Assembly: GCF_033568475.1 (NCBI RefSeq)
Contig: NC_133122.1
Span: forward strand, 18,656,206 to 18,720,205
Length of the DNA stretch: 64,000 nt
Source: Henckelia pumila
Taxonomy: Eukaryota > Streptophyta > Magnoliopsida > Lamiales > Gesneriaceae
Direction: 5' to 3'
The notes under the pieces were generated by a model. It saw only the letters and a list, made by a program, of their open reading frames with translations. It was not told the origin of the DNA and ran no database searches. The stretch's first letter is position 1, and every line of letters begins with the position of its first letter. The position numbers were made by a program, and so were the translations under genes. Positions 58,358-64,000 of the stretch are shown in pieces.

Positions 58358-59615
58358 ATTGACACCGTCTGTGGGAACGAAATATAAACCCATGATTTAT
58401 TTCTACTTGATTTATTTCTACTTGGTTGAATTAAGAAAAGAAAAGAAAAATCATAGGTGCACGACGGCACCTATGACTCCCAGCATCTTCCATCGGAAAA
58501 TCAAAACAATTTCCTTGGCTGCAAATCGAATTTTTCGCCAAGTCCGCACTTTGTTTAACCCACTCATGCAAACCACGAGATGCGTGATAAGCGGCTTACA
58601 CCTGCGCCATGCCACATCTACTCTAGAATTCTACCCGTGTCTTTTCTTCCCAGAGCACACATTCTGCTTCCTCATGAATTTATCAGGTATCCTTTTTACT
58701 TAACAATTGGCCACCTTTACTGTCGAGGTCACCACGGATGGACATGATCCGAACCAACATCTTTGCCTTTTTTGCTCCTCTTACAACTCACCTCCCCGTG
58801 TCCCAAGGCCGACCCCTCCCACTGAGAACTGCCGTTTGGTCGTCGGGATGCTTGAAAGAAAACAACAATGATTCTCTCGTGGGTCTATACATTGTCGCTC
58901 CTCGTCGTTCCCTCCCATGAAACTTACTTTTTGTCACTTTCTCTAAATTATAAGGTGATGTTCTCCAATTATGCCATTTGTTACTTGGTTGGATAAGTCT
59001 TGTTTCAAATTTTTAAAGAGCTAGGAAAGTGCATAAATATGAACCAGATATGTGTTGCATAGCTTTGGTCTCATGTGGTTTTGTTGTTCTCTAGTATGCG
59101 TTGTGTCCATAAAACTTTGTGATTTTCTATTCTCCTTAATCGAGTGCATATAAGGTGTTTGTTGGTTCTCCCAAGTAAATTTCAGGATTTAAAGTGCTAT
59201 ATGGAGGTCTAATTTGCAACTGCCAAGAGATATTCAATGAAAGGGCAAAACAAAAAAAAAAGCATACTCTCAGATGAAAGCCCACATCGGCTATGGACTT
59301 TAGCGCGTAAGTCGGGATGGGACATACTACAATATTGTCATGTCACCTTTATCAAACAACATTGCAAATCGGTGCCCACCAAAAATTCCAAGCACATTGG
59401 ACTCCGCTATGTTGCTTGCCTGTCATAAAGGATAACTCTTAATTTTATATTATATGTTCCATGAATATATGTGCTAGAATGCACTGTTCATTAAGGAATT
59501 GCACTTATTCATGGGATATCTCGTAATAAATCTTTTTTTTATATGAGTCAATGTGTTTAATTAACCCAATATTATATTGTACTTCTATTGTCTTGTATTT
59601 TGTTTGGGCCTTTTT
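58358..59615 (+). other. LARD interior, no gene seen
   Basis: Non-coding interior following the primer-site-like sequence; open frames up to 129 codons show no recognisable domain. Confidence 0.5.
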
Positions 59616-59617
59616 TA

Positions 59618-59855
59618 CAGACATCGGGCATGCAATCTCGCTGTAAGGCCCAATTATATTACATCGGACATGCAATCTAGCTGTAAGGCCTAATTATATC
59701 ACATCGGGCATGCAATCTTGCTGTAAGGCCCAATTATATTACATCGGGCATGCAATCTAGTTGTAAGACCCAATTATATCACATCGGGCATGCAATCTAG
59801 CTGTAAGGCTCAATTATATCACATCGGGCATGTAATCTCGCAGTAAGGCCCAATA
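59618..59855 (+). repeat. Minisatellite, ~40-bp unit, six copies
   Basis: Unit CATCGGGCATGCAATCTCGCTGTAAGGCCCAATTATATTA, starting near 59622, 59662, 59702, 59742, 59782 and 59822, with 0-4 changes each. Confidence 0.9.
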
Positions 59856-59879
59856 TGTGGTTCAACACTTCACAAAGCC

Positions 59880-60660
59880 CAGACAGGTCTGACACTCAAA
59901 GTCCACGTCAGTGACCCACATCAGTGGTATACAAAGCCCAGGCAGGTCTGACACTCAAAGCCCACTTCAGTGGCCCACATCAATGGTATGCAAAGCCCAG
60001 GCAGGTCTGACACTCAAAGCCCACTTCAGTGGCCCACATCAGTGGTATACAAATTCCAGACAGGTCTGGCACTCAAAGTCCACTTCAGTGGCCCACATCA
60101 GTGGTATAAAAAGTCCAGGAAGGTCTGGCACTCAAAGCCCACTTCAGTGGTATACTAAATCCAAACATGTCTGGCACTCAAAGTCCACTTCAGTGGCCCA
60201 CATCAGTGGTATTCAAAGCCCAGACAGGTCTGCCACTCAAAGTTCACGTCAGTGGCCCACATCAGTGGTATATAAAGCCCAGACAGGTCTGGCACTCAAA
60301 GTCCACTTCAATGGCCCACATCAGTGGTATACAAAGCCCAGACAGGTCTGACACTCAAAGTCCACTTCAGTGGCCCACATCAATGGTATTCAAAGCCCAG
60401 ACAGTTCTGGCACTCAAAGTCTACGTCAGTGGCCCACATCAGTGGTATACAAAGCTCATGCAGGTCTGGCACTCAAAGTCCACGTCAGTGGCCCACATCA
60501 GTGGTATACAAAGCCCAGACAGGTCTATCACTCAAAGCCTACTTCAGTGGCCCACATCAGTGGTATACAAAGCCAGACAGGTCTCAAAGTCCACTTTAGT
60601 GACCCACATCAGTGGTATTCAAAGCCCAGACAGGTCTGTCACTCAAAGTCCACGTCAGTG
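59880..60660 (+). repeat. Minisatellite, ~59-bp unit, about 13 copies
   Basis: Unit around TCAGTGGTATACAAAGCCCAGACAGGTCTG..CACTCAAAGTCCACTTCAGTGGCCCACA. Period 59 with some shorter units (near 60150 and 60610). As 59 is not a multiple of three, the same peptide-like words (HISGIQSP, HQWYTKP) appear in shifting frames, so the long open frames here are repeat artefacts. Followed by short CATCAGTGGCATCAAAA repeats to about 60755. Confidence 0.92.
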
Positions 60661-60774
60661 GCATCAAAAATCCACATCAGTGGCATCAAAAGCCCATATT
60701 AGTGGCATCAAAAAGTCCACATCAATGGCATCATAAATCCACGTCAGTGGTATTCTCCAAAGCCCAATCAAGTT

Positions 60775-60945
60775 TGGCATATCCCATGCAATTCGTGGTC
60801 AAACTCAAAAGCCCGATCCGTTCGGCACCCTGTAATTCCACGCAATTTGTGGTCAATTCAAAAGCCCGACCAAGCTCGGCATCGTGTAATCCCACGCAAC
60901 TCGCGGCCTCTCTCAAAAGCCCGATCCGTTCGGCAACATCGATTG
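60775..60945 (+). repeat. Third minisatellite block, ~60-bp unit, three copies
   Basis: Units with AAAAGCCCGA(T/C)C, TTCGGCA or CTCGGCA, and CCACGCAA(T/C)T(T/C)G(T/C)GG recur near 60785, 60845 and 60900. Confidence 0.7.
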
Positions 60946-61113
60946 TTATCTACAACTCTTTATTTGAGGTCGGTTTCATCAGATTGTCGTCTATTGCTCT
61001 TTCGAGCTCGGTTCTAATCAGACCTTCATCTAGACCGTTCGTTGAAAACACATCATGGTCTGTACTCATGGTCTAAATTAATTCTTCTTTTAGACCAGTC
61101 GGGGAGGTACTAT

Positions 61114-61756
61114 TGTTATCCCGTGAAATTATTCTAGCTCGAACTCGTTCATTATAGGTTTATAAGGGTTGTCCCAATGGTGGGATTATTATTAGAAGAA
61201 AAGGTCCAGCACAGTTTTCTACATGATAGGTCTTGTCATGACCTGGGCTGCCTTTAATAGGCGGACCCGAGCTAGGACCAATACGATGCGCATACGTTTC
61301 TAGTTCAAGCAGGACTCTGATATATATGAGATAAACTGGGATATTTTTGAATATTCACGAGATAGAGATAGACTTAAGAAAGGTCCAATAGATGAAGAGT
61401 CCTAGTTCATGACATGTTATAATTAGACTAGGTAATTTACTCTATTTATCCATATAAATACAAGTACTGTTATGGTTGTGTTCATTCATTACTTACTATT
61501 CGTTATTCATCACACATTCACTCTCACTTTTACATTCACATGCTCATATCTCTCCTGTTTTCGTATTCATTATACCCTCTGCTTTCAAGACACTGACTTA
61601 GACATCAGAGGGGTCACACCGAAAACACTTTCGGCTCCCCTTGACCTAGTTGTTTCTTGTGCAGAACTTGGTAGTACCCGACCTGACCTGCTTCATAAAG
61701 GATTTGGAGGATCCATTCTACCAGACCGAACCCAAGGTAAAATTCCGACATCATCA
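61114..61756 (+). repeat. 3' LTR of the LARD element
   Basis: 643 bp, about 9% different from the 5' LTR over the stretch counted. TATA-like CATATAAATACAAGTACTG near 61450. Confidence 0.85.
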
Positions 61757-61761
61757 AAAAA

Positions 61762-62320
61762 TAAAAAATAAAAAAAGTACATCTAACAAAAGAATCAAAG
61801 AATAAAGATATACAAATGCAAATAATTTATGAATACAACATCACAATAATTATTATTGAAAATGATGAGAAAATTGCTTCTTTTTTTATAAAAAATAAAA
61901 ATCAGATGTCAAACAAAAAAATCGTGAAAAAAATAAAAGTGGTTATATGAAGAAAAAAAAGACGCAGTAGAATACATTATTTATATTTTTTTTTCTCATA
62001 ATCAGTAATGGTAAAATAATATTTTAACACTACGCACTATTATATTTTTTATTAAATTTAATTTATTAAATATGTCATAACATAAAATTATATATTTTTT
62101 TCAATGTCTAATTTGTACAAAATTATAATATTTGCAACAACTATAAATTCAATTAGATTTGTAACATATAAAATCTTTGAACAAAGATTGTTCGCACTTA
62201 TATTAAATTGAATTTTACTATTTATTAAAATATCATAAAAATTATTAATTAATTGTATGTTTATTTATTCTTATCTCAACTCATTTATTTAACAACTATT
62301 ATCAACAATAAAAGATGTTT
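61762..62320. other. AT-rich stretch, no gene seen
   Basis: Very AT-rich; possibly the body of a Helitron whose 3' end follows. No coding. Confidence 0.4.
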
Positions 62321-62349
62321 TCACGTGCATCGCACGTGACTTTTACTAG
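62321..62349 (+). mobile_element. Helitron-like 3' terminus
   Basis: CACGTGCATCGCACGTG is a 7-bp stem with a 3-base loop, followed by ACTTTTA and CTAG, then T. This is a good Helitron 3' end; no matching 5' end was found. Confidence 0.5.
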
Positions 62350-63017
62350 TTATTAACAAAAGAGCAAAGTTTTACCATTTATGAATTAATAACATTGTCT
62401 TTTATTCTACATTAATTTTATTACCAACCTATAAATGTGAGTAAAATAAAAACGTTTTACAATCATGAATTAGCAAAATTGTTTTTTTATTCCAATAGCC
62501 TACATAAATTATAGAGATATAAGAGTAAAAGTCAAATTTTAGCCAGAGATAAGAGTATATATTTATATTATATATAAAAATTTAAATATAATAAAATACA
62601 TTTATTACTTTTATCGCAATTAAGAACCCTTTTACTCAATTGGCAAATAGAATTTCGTTCATCGCGAAAATACAATTCTATATCAAGTATATAGTTAGTG
62701 GTTAACTACATACGAACGTTTATACATTGGATCCACTCTTGGATATTACCTCAAAGTTGATCCAATGGTGGTAAACGAGACATACGTGTTGATGTCCTAG
62801 AATACATCTCGGATATCATTTGACGCTATTTCGGGATGTATATATCTATTTTTTAGATAAAATTAGGTCGAGATTTAAGAGCTAGGTGACAATATAATTT
62901 TTATTAGGGAGGAATATTTCAGATAATCATTATCTAAATTTGGCTAAGACTTGTCAAAATAGTCAAAGTATGGGGCATGTCCTATATACAAGCATTTTTC
63001 TACCATTTTTTTTTTTG
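62350..63017. other. Intergenic, no gene seen
   Basis: AT-rich, with two diverged copies of a GTTTTAC(C/A)AT..ATGAATTA motif near 62370 and 62455. Nothing recognisable. Confidence 0.35.
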
Positions 63018-63196
63018 AAATGCTACATGTACACATTGATTTACACATTGAGTTACACACTACACATGAAATTACAAAATTATTCCTCCACTTGATTTGA
63101 AATTTTTTTTTCCAAAATACATTAAAAATATTTATGTAATTTTAAGTGTAGCTTGTAACCCAACGTGTAACCTTCTGTGTACACGTAGCATCACCT
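63018..63196. repeat. Small hairpin MITE, copy 2
   Basis: ATGCTACATGTACACA at the left is inverted at the right as TGTGTACACGTAGCATC; inner AGTTACACACTACAC / GTGTAGCTTGTAAC also pair. Same family as 188-367. Confidence 0.65.
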
Positions 63197-63346
63197 TTTT
63201 TTTTTATTTTTTACGATTCTCCAATCATTTTTTTTTTTAATTTGCTGGACTTAGGCATATATTGAAGGTGATAGTTGTCAAGTCGAAAGAAATCCCAGCA
63301 CCCCCCTAAGCGAATAATTCATGGTTTTTTGGAAAGGATAGACAGG

Positions 63347-63534
63347 CAATCCACAAGGCGTTTGATCGAGGATGTACGTGAAGGACATATCATAGATTAC
63401 GTACCAGATGTGAGATGTGGATGCAATAGAACCAAGAGATTTGATGTCATATCTTCAAGAATGTGATACTACAAAAGTTATGCATGCAATATAGAACAAT
63501 CCACAAGGCGTTTGATCGAGGATGTACGTGAAGG
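63347..63534. repeat. 38-bp exact direct repeat
   Basis: CAATCCACAAGGCGTTTGAT... through GTACGTGAAGG is present at 63347-63384 and again at 63497-63534. The surrounding sequence is exon-like (63275-63466 is open) but I recognise no protein. Confidence 0.7.
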
Positions 63535-63599
63535 CAATATATATGAATCTGTACGTGGCCCGAATCAAATTACGTGGAATGGCTCGACAGCAAGGCTAA

Positions 63600-63726
63600 G
63601 GTAGTGTTTGAGAGAGCTTCTTAGAAGCACTTTTCAGTTTTTCCGTTAACAAAAATTTGAAATTTTGTAAAATTTTGTTAATAAAAAGTTGAGAAGTGCT
63701 TCCTATAAGCTCTCTCAAACACTACT
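63600..63726. mobile_element. Tourist-like MITE, 127 bp
   Basis: Ends GGTAGTGTTTGAGAGAGC and, reversed, AGTAGTGTTTGAGAGAGC, with TAA on both sides (63597-63599, 63727-63729), the 3-bp TSD of PIF/Harbinger MITEs. Inner AGAAGCACTT / AAGTGCTTCC pair as well. Confidence 0.8.
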
Positions 63727-64000
63727 TAAGAAGGACTCGGTTTTGTACGCTTCATTTGAAAGCTATCCACATGCCAATGGGCTAGCTAGGGTGCATGGAC
63801 ATATTGGAGAAGTCTAGGAAGAAACTTGAGAATGCTTCGAGGCCGGATGGATCTGTTAGTCGGATATGAAAAAGGAACAAATATATTAGAAATAATATAT
63901 TTAATTTCAACAATTAAATGAAATTATATATTTAATTTCATAAATATAAAATAATCAAAAGAATAAGAATGTGGTAGGCTCCAATGAATTTAACAAGTAG

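Larger units (their letters stand above)
50993..61756 (+). mobile_element. Non-coding LTR element (LARD type) with nested Athila-like element
   Basis: LTRs of ~640 bp (50993-51631 plus two bases at 58356, and 61114-61756) begin TGTTA(C/T)CCC and end CATCATCA. The TSD is AAAAA (50988-50992, 61757-61761). After the 5' LTR comes a primer-site-like TTGACACCGTCTGTGGGAAC, and a purine tract (GGGGAGG) precedes the 3' LTR. With the nested element set aside, the interior is ~2.75 kb without gag or pol, holding three minisatellite blocks. Such elements depend on proteins of other retrotransposons. The LTRs differ by about 18 in the first ~195 bases, clearly older than the element nested in it. Confidence 0.85.

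Noticed and set aside
58314-58920. Protein-coding genes in the LARD interior
   Set aside because: Frames of 60-129 codons without domains, overlapping the LTR junction; composition fits non-coding retroelement DNA.
59618-60660. CRISPR-like array
   Set aside because: Regular repeats without unique spacers, unit drift and an LTR-element setting show ordinary minisatellites; the DNA is also eukaryotic.
59911-60736. Several long open frames coding a repetitive peptide
   Set aside because: They come from the ~59-bp minisatellite, which is open in more than one frame; the same words recur in shifting frames and no start context or domain is seen.

Overview
The window is plant nuclear DNA, AT-rich and dense in transposons. 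The coding content and repeat types (UGT86A glycosyltransferases, Mutator elements with Ulp1 genes, Ty3/gypsy chromovirus and Athila-type elements, an endogenous caulimovirid, a Cassandra-like 5S-bearing LTR) point to a eudicot, probably an asterid; Lamiales is only a guess from the style of the small repeats. The only host genes I can support are three tandem UDP-glycosyltransferases; almost everything else is mobile DNA in nests.

Layout. (1) 768-19176: an 18.4-kb Mutator-like element (MULE) with ~0.6-kb terminal inverted repeats (TIRs) and a perfect 9-bp target-site duplication (TSD). It carries a MuDR-type transposase on +, a minus-strand Ulp1-like peptidase gene (the Kaonashi-type arrangement) and internal satellites. 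A 7.7-kb Tekay-like LTR retrotransposon lies inside the third transposase exon. (2) 20044-29876: three minus-strand UGT86A-like genes, two intact (479 and 472 aa) and one pseudogene with a MITE in exon 2, a filler-repaired deletion in exon 1, and another MITE at its stop codon. A 759-bp solo LTR lies between the first two. (3) 30493-38720: a second MULE (10-bp TSD, ~140-bp TIRs) with no transposase, holding a piece of the same Ulp1-type gene, a CACTA end, gene-like DNA and a 1.2-kb direct repeat. (4) 39156-40290: a Cassandra-like LTR with 5S-like sequence, split by a 771-bp CACTA element with a 3-bp TSD. (5) 40851-48761: a near full-length endogenous pararetrovirus enclosed by diverged ~135-bp Mutator-like TIRs and a perfect 9-bp TSD. 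This is the most unusual structure in the window. (6) 49030-50560: a decayed PIF/Harbinger remnant. (7) 50993-61756: a non-coding LTR element (LARD type) with interior minisatellites, split at its 5' LTR by a 6.7-kb Athila-like gag-protease-only element. The rest is AT-rich DNA with MITEs and Helitron ends.

The layers can be ordered in time. The Tekay-like element postdates MULE 1. The Athila-like element (LTRs ~4% apart by eye) postdates the LARD (LTRs ~9% apart). The CACTA element postdates the Cassandra-like LTR. All boundaries with TSDs were read directly from the bases. Divergence figures are hand counts over short stretches, and family names rest on recognised motifs, not searches.
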